The position numbers were made by a program, and so were the translations under genes. DNA of 64,000 nt, from assembly GCF_028554725.1 (NCBI RefSeq), contig NC_071668.1, forward strand, positions 76,850,719-76,914,718, written 5' to 3'. A model generated the notes under the pieces. That model was not told the origin of the DNA. It saw only the letters and a list, made by a program, of their open reading frames with translations, and searched no databases. Shown in pieces: positions 1 to 10,991 of the stretch. This stretch comes from Zeugodacus cucurbitae. Its lineage: Eukaryota; Arthropoda; Insecta; Diptera; Tephritidae. Every line of letters begins with the position of its first letter. Within the stretch, counting starts at the first letter, position 1.

Positions 1-585
1 TAACGTGCATAGTAAAGAAAATACAGAAGTTCGAAATTTGCTGAGATGTATTATCCCAGTAGGTCCGAAAGGGTTAACTAGTATTTTCTGGCTTCCAGTT
101 GAGCCAGCAATCGAAATCAATCATCTTAACATATTTGTAGAGACTTCAAGATAATACATCATTCAGGGGTCATTTATATCAATCTCTAGAAGTTTTTGTA
201 AAGAAACTTGTCCGCAACTGTTCAAATATGATTGCTGTTTCGAGGATCACTCTTTATATCTAACCTAACCTAACCCAACATATCATCAACTTAGTACGAA
301 TACTTATGTAATACATTGATAGGTTGTAGTTGGAAGCTTCTTCAGTTTCTGCACATTTTCTAGACTAGATTAAGACTTAGCTAAGTTTAGAGCTTGCAAG
401 ATCAATTATCCCTAAGTACTCAAAAATACAATTTGATCGGTTTTTGATACAATAACCTGAAAGTTATTTTTCTCCACAAGAGTATAACCAAAAACCGATT
501 CTTATCGTTTCAATGACTTCCATCGCAAACAGAAATACACAAGTTAACCCATACTCACACCCACTTATATATAGTATATACGTAG
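1..585. other. Non-coding stretch, no gene recognised
   Basis: AT-rich sequence without a convincing reading frame. The one notable element is a short run of CCTAA units at about 258-278, of the kind that ends several LINE copies later in this window, so this may be the 3' tail of a decayed non-LTR element. No coding remnant could be recognised upstream of it. Confidence 0.4.
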
Positions 586-670
586 TTGCACAAGTGCAAA
601 TGCAATTGCCATAAATGTTCTCAATTAAGTGAAATTCATTTGAAACCACTTTGTTTATCTTCCATTTCAG

Positions 671-1169
671 TGGGCACAAAGTACCAATCAAATCTGAATG
701 AGATTGGTAAATCCGAACAAAAGCTAACCGGTGAGAATCCAAAAGGCTATGACTGGTCAAAGGATAAAAGTGCGGCAACAAGAATGCAATTGTGGCTGCC
801 ACATGCATGCGGCTGCAACAGCAACAATAAGCTAACCTACATACAACGAATATGTTGCAATTATGCAATGCTAATTGCATTGGTCGGCATGCTGCTGATG
901 ACGACGTGCCTGCAGACGGCTATGATCAAAGCAACAACAACAACAGCATCAGCAATTGTAACAACAACAAATGGCAGTAAGGCAGCAGCAGTAGCTGCCG
1001 CCGACAGTGCAACGAATATGAAAGCTGTAAGCGCAAGTGCAACAACAACAGCAATAGTATTGAGTGCAGAAGTTGGCAAAACAATACGAAAGGCGCACAC
1101 CACAAATGCGCATGCACTCACGCACGCACACAATGAGACGCGTAGCATAAGCATAGCATATAAGCAGGC
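671..1169 (+). CDS. Possible 5' coding exon with hydrophobic signal/anchor segment (unidentified)
   Basis: An open frame runs through this interval. It is bounded by a good acceptor (pyrimidine-rich tract then CAG at 668-670) and a good donor (GC followed by GTAAGA at 1170), so it could be an internal or first coding exon. The in-frame ATG at 784 begins MQLWLPHACGC. About 27 residues later comes a hydrophobic stretch (NYAMLIALVGMLLMTTC) that could be a signal peptide or membrane anchor. The rest is Ala/Thr-rich low complexity from CAA/GCA repeats, ending with a His/Thr-rich part. If not spliced, the frame stops at 1171-1173. No family is recognised and no partner exon was found downstream, so a chance frame through triplet repeats remains possible. 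Confidence 0.35.
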
Positions 1170-1173
1170 GTAA

Positions 1174-1981
1174 GAACTTATTTTTCAGATTGCATGTGGC
1201 GTAAAATCAAATTTCAGCAGCATCACTAGAACAACCAAATAAACAAACAACTAGCACTAACAGCACCCGCATTCACTCATATACACACACATTCATAAGC
1301 ATGCAACTAAATCTGAATTTTCTCATAAATTTCTTTGTTTATTGGCGTTTTTGAATGAAGAAACATTTGAAAAAGAGGAAGTGAATTACTTTGAAATGTA
1401 AGTTGAAATCTTATTTTTTCATTCATTTTCATTATCAATTGCATTTAATATTATTTTATGATTTTTATACGATTTTTTTCACAATTTTTATTTCATCTTA
1501 TTCATTATTTTTTTTTATTTTTGGAAATCCTCTTTGGTTTTATTTTCATTTTTACACCCTTCATCTTAACCTCTTACCACCCTCTTCAGCCTCCGATTTG
1601 TTTCTTTTCCTTCATCGCCTCTTTTCATTTCGCTCCCTTAAACCATAAACAACATACATAACCTAGAAAAATATCATAACCACACACTCACATCAACCAC
1701 TTTCAATGCCAAAAGACAAATGTGCCAATTGTTTCAAATAACAAAAACAACAACATAAACGAATTATGCTAAAAACCGAATATGTAAATAGTATACAAGT
1801 ACGAGTATATCCAATATACTATACATATGTTTATGTAATATACTTAAATTAAATGAAATAAAAATAAAAAAAATATATAAATAAAAAATATATAAAAACA
1901 TAAAAAAATTAATAAAACAAAATATATATAAATCAAATTATTTAAATAAAAATTAAAAACAACTATGCATTAGAGCATATA
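1174..1981. other. AT-rich non-coding stretch
   Basis: Pyrimidine-rich sequence (about 1410-1640) followed by strongly A-rich sequence (about 1850-1960). No gene, repeat family or regulatory site could be recognised. Confidence 0.5.
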
Positions 1982-2152
1982 CAGTGGAACATCTCTAACT
2001 CGAATCACCATAATCCACAAAAAACTTCGTGTTAGAGAGACTTCGGGTTATAGAAGGTAATTTGTATGAATTTTGACTTGTATTGCCAATTCAAGAATTC
2101 GATTTATGGAGAACTTCGAGTTAGAGAGGTTCAAGTTATGGAACTTCAACTG
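1982..2152. mobile_element. pogo/Tigger-type MITE, copy 1
   Basis: A 171-bp non-coding element with terminal inverted repeats. The left end reads CAGTGGAACATCTCTAACTC and the right end is the inverse form, finishing GGAACTTCAACTG. It is flanked on both sides by TA (1980-1981 and 2153-2154), the target duplication expected for Tc1/mariner/pogo transposons. The CAGTTGAACTTCC-AACTCGAA style of terminus resembles pogo/Tigger elements. Two further copies lie at 35967-36125 and 48895-49057. It encodes nothing and would depend on a transposase supplied elsewhere. Confidence 0.7.
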
Positions 2153-2154
2153 TA

Positions 2155-3010
2155 TATGCATATAAAACCCTTATCATAAGCAACAACTGAAGCACTGCAG
2201 CAACAAAAATCGCTTCAAAGTAGCTAAAGCGCAAAAATACAACAACAAAAACATAGAATAAAAATCAAAAAAATGGAAATAGTACTTGCTCAGCTTAGAA
2301 AAACCTGTAAAATCTAAATTTGATATTAATTTAAGATCCAAAAATCTCCCGATCGGCCCTGCAGAGTTTCGTTTATAATTAGGCCTATAAGAAACCTATA
2401 TTTCACTCCAAAAATTTCACCTCAATCCTCAATCTTAGTTCAATTATGATATTCAAATCGCTTCGCCTCTACCCCTTTCGCCTTTGTGATCGCTACGAGC
2501 CGCGATGTAATTTCTCTATAATTTTTCATTCTCTTTGCACTCGGTGAGACAACTTATTGAGTCCAACCAGACACCTTCAAATTATACCACACTTGTTCAC
2601 TACCATGATATCGCATGAACGGAAGAAACTAAATACTAAGTCATCATCAACTTGAAGAAAATTAAACTCTAAATAACAAAATTGTACATTTTTAGAAACT
2701 AAAAATTACTATGCTCACTCTACCATCTGTGAGCAAAACTTCATATATCTTACGGCGGCTATGAGGTCATGGATTTATTTCCAAGACGGCGATGGAACAA
2801 CGTATTCATTAGTAGTCATCTATATTTGGTCTATGATGGTGATTTCTAGATATTTTGGGAGAGTTAATATCTGCCTAGATCTCTCTTTCATTCGTTCTCT
2901 CTTTTTCTCTATTTTCGTAATGAGATAACATTTCCACTCACTATTACTATGGAGAATTATTTTAAAAATTTTCAAATTAATTCATTATGTTCTATAATAA
3001 TCATCCCGGT
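2155..3010. other. Non-coding stretch
   Basis: No open frame or repeat family recognised. The last bases, 3003-3010 (ATCCCGGT), are the left target-site copy of the adjacent hAT element. Confidence 0.5.
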
Positions 3011-3915
3011 CAGTGGCGGATCCATTCGGGGAGTTTTTGGTGTTAAAACACCCCCTAAACTCATAGAAAAATATATGTTTGTTGATATGGGTTTGGAATG
3101 AGGTTATTGATCACAAAAATCACATCAAATTATAAGCAATTATTAAAAGTTACAAGATTTTTGTTGTTATTCATATAATTCGAACTTTCTCTACATTTGT
3201 ACAAGCAGTATCGCTGAAGCTCAGTGATTAATTGAGGATTACACGGGATCTCACATTTCATGTTATATTTTCCTTGGTTTGTGAAAGAATTCTTCTAGTA
3301 TTTCATCAACTGACAGATCAAGATCCCTATGAATATTCATTGATGCTAGACCATTAAGCCTATCTTGACCTGTCGTATTTCGTAAATAGGTTTTAATTCT
3401 CTTTAAACTTGAAAAACTTCTTTCCGGTCATGCTATTGGAACAGGCAATAACGTCATTATGCGTAAAATCTTGAAAACATTCCCAAAAGATGTTTTGTTC
3501 ACTGCTTCTAAAGCTTCGAACGCATTCCGAAAATGCTTGCCTGAAGTTCGCTGTTTCCACATTTTCACCTCCGCAAGAAAGTTTTATTCTGAACAGTTGA
3601 TCACCCTCCTTTCATAAAAAGAAAATATTTCTAGAGCTTTTTTAGCGTCAAATTCGTACTTTGGGAAAAATACACAAACATTTTCTAACACTGATCTGTG
3701 GTCAAGAAAGCGGCTTTTCAAATGAGCAATGTAAGTATCAAGAAAGGGAATATAAAAAACAATGCGATAGTATGCCTCAGCGTCGTTCGTTTTCAACGTA
3801 TCAAAACATGTGCTATAATAACTGAATTTTCGCGAGGGAACTGCTATATTGAAAATACGTTGAGTAATACAACGTTTTTTAAAACCTCCAAAAAATTTTT
3901 CTGTATCCGCCACTG
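3011..3915 (-). mobile_element. Non-autonomous hAT element, copy 1
   Basis: A 905-bp element with terminal inverted repeats CAGTGGCGGATCC at the left and the complement, ending CCGCCACTG, at the right. It is flanked by 8-bp target-site copies ATCCCGGT and ATCACGGT (7 of 8 identical), the duplication length of hAT transposons. The interior is the 3' part of a hAT transposase gene read from the minus strand. Two other copies (11851-12767 and 55794-56562) have the same interior, so all descend from one internally deleted parent. Confidence 0.82.
3584..3913 (-). pseudogene. hAT transposase fragment (central region)
   Basis: A 109-residue open frame inside hAT copy 1. It contains the segment NDAEAYYRI-FYIPFLD-IAHLKSRFLDH, typical of the catalytic/insertion region of ZMYM1-like hAT transposases in animals. 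The frame begins almost at the right terminal repeat, so the zinc-finger and first catalytic regions are missing. It ends in stops before the C-terminal dimerisation domain, traces of which remain in other frames nearer the left end (about 3330-3480). It is too incomplete to make transposase. Confidence 0.75.
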
Positions 3916-4024
3916 ATCACGGTGTTACGTGTATAGTACTGAAATATCAGATGAATAGCGTTTCGAAAAGAATAAATTTTGTTTAAATCAAGTGAATATA
4001 TTAATATTGTTTAACTTAGTTGTT

Positions 4025-4217
4025 GTGATATTTTACATCATATGATGTCAAGTCACATTGTATCATATGACATCATACCAGTATTCTTAAGTTAATAATG
4101 GTCTCAAGCATTTTAAGCTTTCGTCACATCATCTGATGACTAGTATGTCAATGTATCTACCATTAGACATTGTTTTTGTTGTTATTCTATCATGTAATGT
4201 CACGCAGAAGTAGTGGA
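4025..4217. repeat. Diverged local duplication, unit 1
   Basis: About 190 bp that matches 7823-8012 in the same orientation. Shared blocks in order are a CATATGATGTCA-like start, AATAATGGTCT, AAGCATTTT, TAGTATGTCAATGT and TCACGCAG-AGTAGTG. Copies differ at roughly a fifth to a quarter of positions by eye. The unit is rich in short palindromes such as TCATATGA. No coding content. Confidence 0.65.
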
Positions 4218-6668
4218 AAAAATGGAATGCCATAAAATTTCTTGCAAAAATCACTGCCCACTTCATATCCGAAAAACCTTTACTCAACCCAGATTAGATG
4301 TTTAATATTTTAATTACTTATAGTTAAAGTTTTATGTTAAAAATATCTCGCAGTTTATGAAGTCTGCAGCAACAACCAATAAAATGCTTTCTAAAAGTAT
4401 AGAGAAAACATGAGGCAAAGCAAAATTCAGGCATATTTTTATGTGTGTAAAAGAATCAGGCTGCTTTTTGCATATGAAAAAGGAGAAATTAGACGTAAAA
4501 GCAAAAATAAAAAGAAACAAAAATTAGAAAACCGAATTAGAAACCGAAATTAGAAAAATAGAAAGTTAATTTACATATAAAAGAAAATTAAATATAAAAA
4601 TAAAAAATAAAAATTTAAAAATAAAAAACTAAAAAATAAAAATAATAATTATAAAATTAAAAAAAAAAAAGAATTCTAAATTGTTGCATAATTATAAACA
4701 CAATAAAGTATAAAAATGCATAAAAATTACAACAAAAAAATATAACAAATTAAACTGAGTAAAAATTAAATGAAATGTTAATGTCTTCAAGTAAAAGAGG
4801 TCTAACAAAAACATAAATATTATGAGACTAAACGAAGTGGGCATGCGCAGACACGGATAACAACCACTTGCATATACATACATACATATAAAATACAGAT
4901 GGTACTATTAAGCACATAATTATAAATAGCGGTTACTAAGCGTTACAAAAATAAATAAAAAAAATAAATATGTTTATTGCAATTAGAGTAGTAAGCTATT
5001 GCTAGTAAGTACACACAGGCATAAGTACATACATACATGTGTGCCAAAAAATAGAGACGCTTATAACAACAAATCACATAGACGCATGGTGTATAAATAT
5101 ATATAAAATAATTGCATAAATTATTATAAATAAATAAATAAATTATAAACAAATGAAATTTGAAATAAAAATATTAAAAAAAAATCAAACGTGCCTTAGT
5201 ATGTGTTAATCAAGCAAGCAATCCAGCTTTAACTTTATCGCGGAGGCTGTACGAGGGTAGCAAGAGGTAAGTCACTTGAAGGTTCAACCAACTTGGTTGT
5301 AATATCGCTCTCAACTCCTCTCTCTCTAGTTTATATGTATATATGTCTCCCAGTTGGAATAAATATTTAATAATTTAGTGAGTAATTGTACCCAAGACCT
5401 TAACTCCGCAGCTTTCGCATATTTTAGATTCACTAAAAGTCAACTTAAACCAGATCACACCGTGAAAGCACACATTTAACACACATATTAACTCGCGAAA
5501 ATTCCCAAGTAATTAACTTTTCTAACTCTCACTAAGTTACTGCAAATTTAATTGCGGTTAACTCCCGTCTCCGTCAAACACTGACCGCACATGCATAAAT
5601 ATTTCAACAACGGTCTCTTTGTGCCAACAAGCGTGTATAAATAAGCAGCGCTACACGGTTAAAGGTCAATTTCACTGACGATCAAAGCACATAAATTTTG
5701 TATGCACAAGACAAATTGAAATACAAATTAAAACGAGTCAAGATTTCCACACCTGCACACCCACCACCGCTCCTCTCTGCCTCCCGCTGTAGCAGCACAC
5801 ATTTGCGCGCAAGCCATGTCACCTCCAGCGCCAGCGCAATAATTCTTTCAACCAACGATTTCGCCACTCAACGAAGGTCACAGCTTGCCCGCCAGCTAAT
5901 AAATACTCTGCGAAATAGCAAATGAGTTTAACACGTTGGCAAGTCACACACACACATACACAGAGACTTGTTTACTTGTGAGCAAAGGTAAAGTGTTGGT
6001 GGCGCCACAGCTGGCTGCTGTCATTGCTGCCTCCATGCTTGCAGCAGTTAAGTTCATTAGCAGAATAATGCAAAAAAGAAATGTGAGTGGAGACAGTGTC
6101 ACTTGTTGTTGTTGTTTTTGTTGTGGGTGCACATTAATTACGGCCACATAGTTGGCCATGTCAAGGATGCAAAGTCAGCTCTAACACGGTCACATCATTA
6201 CACACATACATATATGAAGGTATTCGAAGCGTTTAGAGGTTATGTGTGATGTGTGACGTGACCGTTAATTGCATAAAACACTTGCACACGTTGCATGCAG
6301 CATTTAAATAGCGGTGACATCGTTTCGCATTGATTAACTGCGAGATAAAACTCTTTAAACTGGTGATGTGATATCACTTCGTAGAACGCATGACTGCTTG
6401 CTTTCCTCATAGATCAAATCACATCTTAGATAATATCACATGATAGTTTTTCTTTATTTTCAATGATACTGTACCTTATTTTTGTAATAATTATACTAGT
6501 TTAGAGGTTGCTAATCTGGCTGTAGATTCGGGTATAAATGGTAGAAATACAAAGTGAAAATTAATATCATCTGATATCATATGAAGAGTTATGATATTTC
6601 GATGTAAGATCTTTTGACAGCATATTTTCTGATTAAATGAAGTGAATTGAAAATATAGTTATCCTTTT
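4218..6668. other. Long non-coding stretch
   Basis: A-rich and simple-sequence DNA (very A-rich at 4500-4760; TACATACATACAT microsatellite near 4877). A slightly GC-richer part at 5640-6160 has short open frames but no recognised protein. Several TGATATCA/ATCACAT palindromic words cluster at 6360-6610. Nothing else could be assigned. Confidence 0.45.
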
Positions 6669-7805
6669 TATACTCTCGCAACAAAAGTTGCTAAAAGTTG
6701 GTATAAAGGATCACACAAAGGAGGGGGATATTTGGATGTTTTTTTTTTTTTTTTTTGTGTGAAGTGAGCGTGGCCACGACCCAAATCGGTTATTTGTATA
6801 CATCTCGCAAACCAATGAGGCTATATAAACCAAACTTTCTGCAGTCGGTTCCCTTACGTACCCCACCACACACCATGAAAATAGTTGAAATCGGATAATA
6901 ACCACGCCCACCTCCCATACAAAGGTTTGGTTGAAAAATACTAAAAGTGCATGAACTCACTAACGAAAAACATCAGAAACACTAAATTTTAGAGAAGAAA
7001 TACCAGAACGAAGCTGCACTCAGATTTTTTTTACAAAATGAAAAATGGGCGTGGCATCGCCCACTTATGGGTCAAAAACCATATCTCAGGAAGTACTCGA
7101 CAGAATCGAATGAAACGCGGTATATAATATTTTCTTGACAACCTGACAACACGGTTAAAAAATGAGCGAAAACGGTTCACAACCACGACTACTTTCCTCA
7201 TAACTTAATTTTGAATTGCATCTGAATCCTTCACTTTATAATATCTTCATTAGGAACCAATGAAGATAGCGAAATAAAACTTTACTGTATATGATCTGTG
7301 GCATGAAAAATTTTCGAAAACGGACTATAACTTTTCAAGGCCCCAGATATCGAACATAATGAACTCAGCGCCTAAGGGTAAATTTTAACCGAAAATATGG
7401 GTAAATCTTTCAGATAATTTAATGTAATTCAGAGGAAATTGTTTTCTTCTAATAGTGTGTCTCTGTTCCATATATTATTAAAATCGAGCCATAACATCTC
7501 CTAGCTCCCATATACCTAATTATAGGTTTTTCAAAAATACGGTGGGCTTTATTCCGCAGGTATCGGTTAATATGTGATACATCTTAGCAAAATTAAGTGA
7601 TATAGTCTTGGATATAGTGCACTTGCTAGTGAAAATTAGTGACATCGGTTCAGCCCTCATATATGACGATTTTCGTTATTTTATTAAACTTTATGGCGAA
7701 TTTATGAGTGAATTTATCTTATGTTATCTTAATAAAGCTATGTCAATAAATTGCGAGAGTATAAAACATACGGTTGCTCCCGAACTTAGCCTTTCCTTAC
7801 TTGTT
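6669..7805. repeat. Dispersed repeat of the AACAAGTAAGG/CTAAGTTCGG family
   Basis: About 1.14 kb. The left end reads TATACTCTCGCAACAAAAG. The right end, in inverse sense, reads AACAAGTAAGGAAAGGCTAAG followed by TTCGGGAGCAACCG and then TATACTCTCGCAA. The same outer end is found at 15919 and, in reduced form, near 33849. The interior has phrases typical of this dispersed fly repeat (GGGCGTGGCATCGCCCAC, ACCATATCTCAGGAAGTA) but no open frame with a known domain. I cannot assign it to a transposon class. It is inserted immediately upstream of duplication unit 2. Confidence 0.6.
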
Positions 7806-7822
7806 GTATTTGTTTTTGCGGT

Positions 7823-8012
7823 TTTTTATATCGTATGATGTCATGTCACATTGACCATATCACATCACACCAAAATTCTGAAATGAATAATGGTCTAAAG
7901 CATTTTGTACTCTCATCACATTATCTGATTATTAGTATGTCAATGTGTCTTCCATTCAAAACTGTTTCTAACTCAACTTAATGAAATCACGTAATTTCAC
8001 GCAGTAGTAGTG
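7823..8012. repeat. Diverged local duplication, unit 2
   Basis: Counterpart of 4025-4217 in direct orientation, 3.8 kb away. It keeps ATGATGTCATGTCACATTG, AATAATGGTCTAAAGCATTTT and TCACGCAGTAGTAGTG. The 1.1 kb dispersed repeat sits directly before it and accounts for part of the distance between units. Confidence 0.65.
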
Positions 8013-9975
8013 ATGTGATGTCAACTTTATCCTGAAAACTCAAACTCAACTCAAACATGAATGTCATATGATGGAAATATCGCAACCCAAAATACTACAC
8101 CAATACATATTTTTTAATTAGCAAAGAAATATTTTATATTTATTTGTGATGAATATTCAGTGTTGTTTAAAAGTTTTGTCGAATTAGCGCAACAAAAAGT
8201 TCGAGTTGATGCATCAGTTGATATCATTTCAACTCACATGACGTGACATATAATTAAGCTTTTGGCTTTACCAAGCTCAAATTAGTCAAATTTTGCCCTT
8301 GAGACATACTTCAAATATTTATTTTTTTTATTTTTTATTTTTATCCAATTTTCAAATCATATAACATGATAACATATCATAAGCTATATGAATCTGATTA
8401 TAACATAACATCAAATAAAACAAAACAAATTCGAAACACATCACATCACATCGTATAGTATCAGATCACATCAGCATATCAATCTAAACGAAGTCACATC
8501 ATCGTCAGATCACACATAACATCATCGTAAAAAAGCTAATAGTTAAGCTCCAAGCCAATTCAGTGCGCACTAAATCACAACATAAAAATCATATAAATTC
8601 ACACACCACATCACATAGTGTGAATCGCATCATTTAATAGAAAATGTAGTAATTTCATTTGATTGCCCTCATCTTCTGTGGTAGTTTCAATCAATTTAAA
8701 AACTATGAAAATCAAAGCGCTGCTCTGAAGACGCGCATTCACACATTTACAACTTGTTCAATAAATGTCGCAAGTGCATGAGCAGTAAAAAACTTATGTG
8801 GCACTTGAAGTACAGTTCATATACTTATGTACATATGCATATGAAAATATTGGTTGCTACTTCTCCAGCAACTTTATGCGTGAAAACTCCCACAAGTCAA
8901 GCATACACTTGTAACTTTAACCCGTCAAAGCCTCACATGAGGATATTTTCATAAAGAAAACAATTCGTCATGCATATTCTTACCTTATGTAAGGCGTGTG
9001 TGTTCTGCATCAGTTGACAATTGTGCACTTTTTCTTCTTAAACTATGCAAAGAAAAATCGATTTTATGACGCCACTGGTTTATGGCCAATATGTGCGCGA
9101 CGTACTCACTCCCCCGCACACACATGCAATTGCAATTCCCTTCGCAATTTTATGCAAATATTTGCACAAACTTATTCCGAAGCAGCACATTGCTGTCGTG
9201 TGTGATTGTCTGGCTTGTGAAGCTATTTGCAGTTTATTTGCTTGATTGTGATTTGTGGTGGAAATCAACGTACATAAGTGTTAAGAAGGCCACTGGCGTT
9301 TCCTGCATACGTGTGAGGAGTGAAAGTTGCATTGAGGTTAAAAAAATATATATGAAGGTAGAGAGAAGAAGGTGGTAAGAGAAAGATCAGAAAAGATTTG
9401 GCGGTAGCAAGAAATACACTAAGAAGTGAGTAGACCACCTGAGAGCATGGTTTACTATGTTAGTTCATTCATTTAGCCTTGAAACTGCAATTCTCAGATC
9501 GTTAATGGATTTATTGCAATAGAGATTTATGTGATATCCGACATCAAGGATACTTTCTTTTATAAAGATTAGCAGATAGAGTATTTTGAAAATCTCTAGA
9601 GGCTTTTGAGATCTTATAAGGCAGAATGCAGTATATTTTTCCATATTTAGACCTTATAAAGGTGACGATAACACTAATAAGGACAAACGGGACTGTGAAA
9701 ATGGCTTGACTGCCTAGAAGACTCAGAAAAAAAGTAGAGATTCAATGTAAATATAAGACGATTAAAATGATTTTATGCTTTAATTAACTGTAAAATTTAT
9801 CTCTTCAATTTATACTTCTACTTGAAGAGTCTCGGAAAGAAAAATACCTATATTAGATGCCTTAACGATCACAATTTTTGTTTCAAAAGCGAAAAAAAGA
9901 CAATCCGTAAGGAACTTAAAACATTTTATTTAACATTTTCAATATAAATGTTTAATATATTACTCTCAGAAATCA
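8013..9975. other. Non-coding stretch with ATCACATC-rich part
   Basis: From about 8350 to 8650 the sequence is dense in CACATCACATC, TATCAGATCACATCA and related words, an imperfect low-complexity region. The remainder has no recognised gene; short open frames near 9000-9380 look like chance frames. The 3' end of the minus-strand isomerase gene begins just beyond. Confidence 0.45.
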
Positions 9976-9981
9976 TTTATT
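9976..9981 (-). terminator. Polyadenylation signal of the isomerase gene
   Basis: On the minus strand this is AATAAA, about 130 bp beyond the stop codon of the ECI1-like gene, a usual distance for a short fly 3' UTR. Another AATAAA lies further on near 9925, so the exact cleavage site is uncertain. Confidence 0.55.
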
Positions 9982-10112
9982 ACAATAAAGTCTTTCAAAA
10001 ACATAAATCAAGCAGTCGCATTTTTCGATATAAATGTTAATTGCCAACTAAATTTTGGGTTGAACACAAAATTTTGTTTTAACTTTTTGGCAATTTTGGT
10101 CAATATTATTGT

Positions 10113-10991
10113 CTACGCCTTCTTCTTGAGACTCTCTAAATATGCGCCCAGATTTGACTGCACCTCCGGCTTCTGTATGGTGCTCAGAAACATTTCCAAA
10201 TCATGTTGACGATTATCTTCGAAGTTCCGCAAAGCTGCCGCCCGAAACTGCTGCTTGGTGATCGCACGCGCCACCAGCGAATGCTTAGGATACCCATTGA
10301 TAAATGCCACAGCTCTCTCCAACGCCTGCTCCTTGTTAGCTACCAACTCATCGACTAAACCCGTCTTCAGCGCGCCTTCACTGCTGTACATACGACTAGC
10401 CGTGAGATCCCATTCGGCCACACGCCTGTTGGGATTAACATTGAGATAGGTGTCTATCAACCATTGCGGCACTGCCAGCCCCACCATAGTTTCATTGATG
10501 CCAATCTTGAAATTCGGCAGCATAATGCGATATTCACTGCTCAGCGCTAGCATCGAGCCACCCGCCACCGTGTGGCCATTGATGAGCGCCACTGTGATGA
10601 GCGGCGTTGAGTAGATCGTGCGCCAGAGATTCTGCAAAGCGCACCAAATGCTCTGCAATTGCGACGTCTCCGCCTTGTAGCACTCTTTCAGATCAAGACC
10701 AGCGCAGAAGATGCGCTCCGACGACGAGGTGAGTATGAGGCCGCGACACTTCGATTGCTCGGTCGCTTTGATGGAGCGCGCCACTTCGCCCATGAAGGCG
10801 GCGTTGAGCGCATTGGCCGGCGGCCGATTGAGTGTGAGCGTAGCGATGCCGGTTTTATCGTCGACGCTCAGTGTGGTGAATTGTGGTGGGGACGCGCTGC
10901 CGGCGCTGGCGGTGTAGTTGCGTGCGAGCGCGCTTGGTTTCACGAGGCGGCGGAGACCGTGTGTCGGCAAATGCATAATGCGTGTGGCCAT
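10113..10991 (-). CDS. ECI1: Enoyl-CoA delta isomerase, mitochondrial (ECI1-like)
   Basis: A complete 292-residue protein of the crotonase superfamily, uninterrupted by introns. It is expected to shift 3-cis or 3-trans double bonds to 2-trans enoyl-CoA in mitochondrial beta-oxidation of unsaturated fatty acids. The first ~30 residues are basic and hydroxylated with no acidic residue (MATRIMHLPTHGLRRLVKPS), as in a mitochondrial presequence. The crotonase core starts near residue 38. Oxyanion-hole segments are FCAGLDLKE (95-103) and NGHTVAGGSM (138-147). The INET motif places the glutamate that acts as catalytic base in ECI1 at residue 167, which separates it from hydratases with two glutamates. 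Length agrees with the family (about 290-300). The start ATG has CGAA before it, a good fly context. No operon-like neighbour. I am confident of the family; the choice among fly ECI1 paralogues is open. Confidence 0.95.
   Translation of the reverse strand: MATRIMHLPTHGLRRLVKPSALARNYTASAGSASPPQFTTLSVDDKTGIATLTLNRPPANALNAAFMGEVARSIKATEQSKCRGLILTSSSERIFCAGLDLKECYKAETSQLQSIWCALQNLWRTIYSTPLITVALINGHTVAGGSMLALSSEYRIMLPNFKIGINETMVGLAVPQWLIDTYLNVNPNRRVAEWDLTASRMYSSEGALKTGLVDELVANKEQALERAVAFINGYPKHSLVARAITKQQFRAAALRNFEDNRQHDLEMFLSTIQKPEVQSNLGAYLESLKKKA

Noticed and set aside
258..278. Telomere end (TTAGG/CCTAA)
   Set aside because: Only about four units, internal to the window, and the same sequence ends LINE copies here; flies do not use TTAGG telomeres.
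861..1154. Minus-strand frames rich in Leu, Val and Ala opposite the 671-1169 exon
   Set aside because: They are the complement of CAA/GCA triplet repeats; composition alone explains them and no splice or start context supports them.
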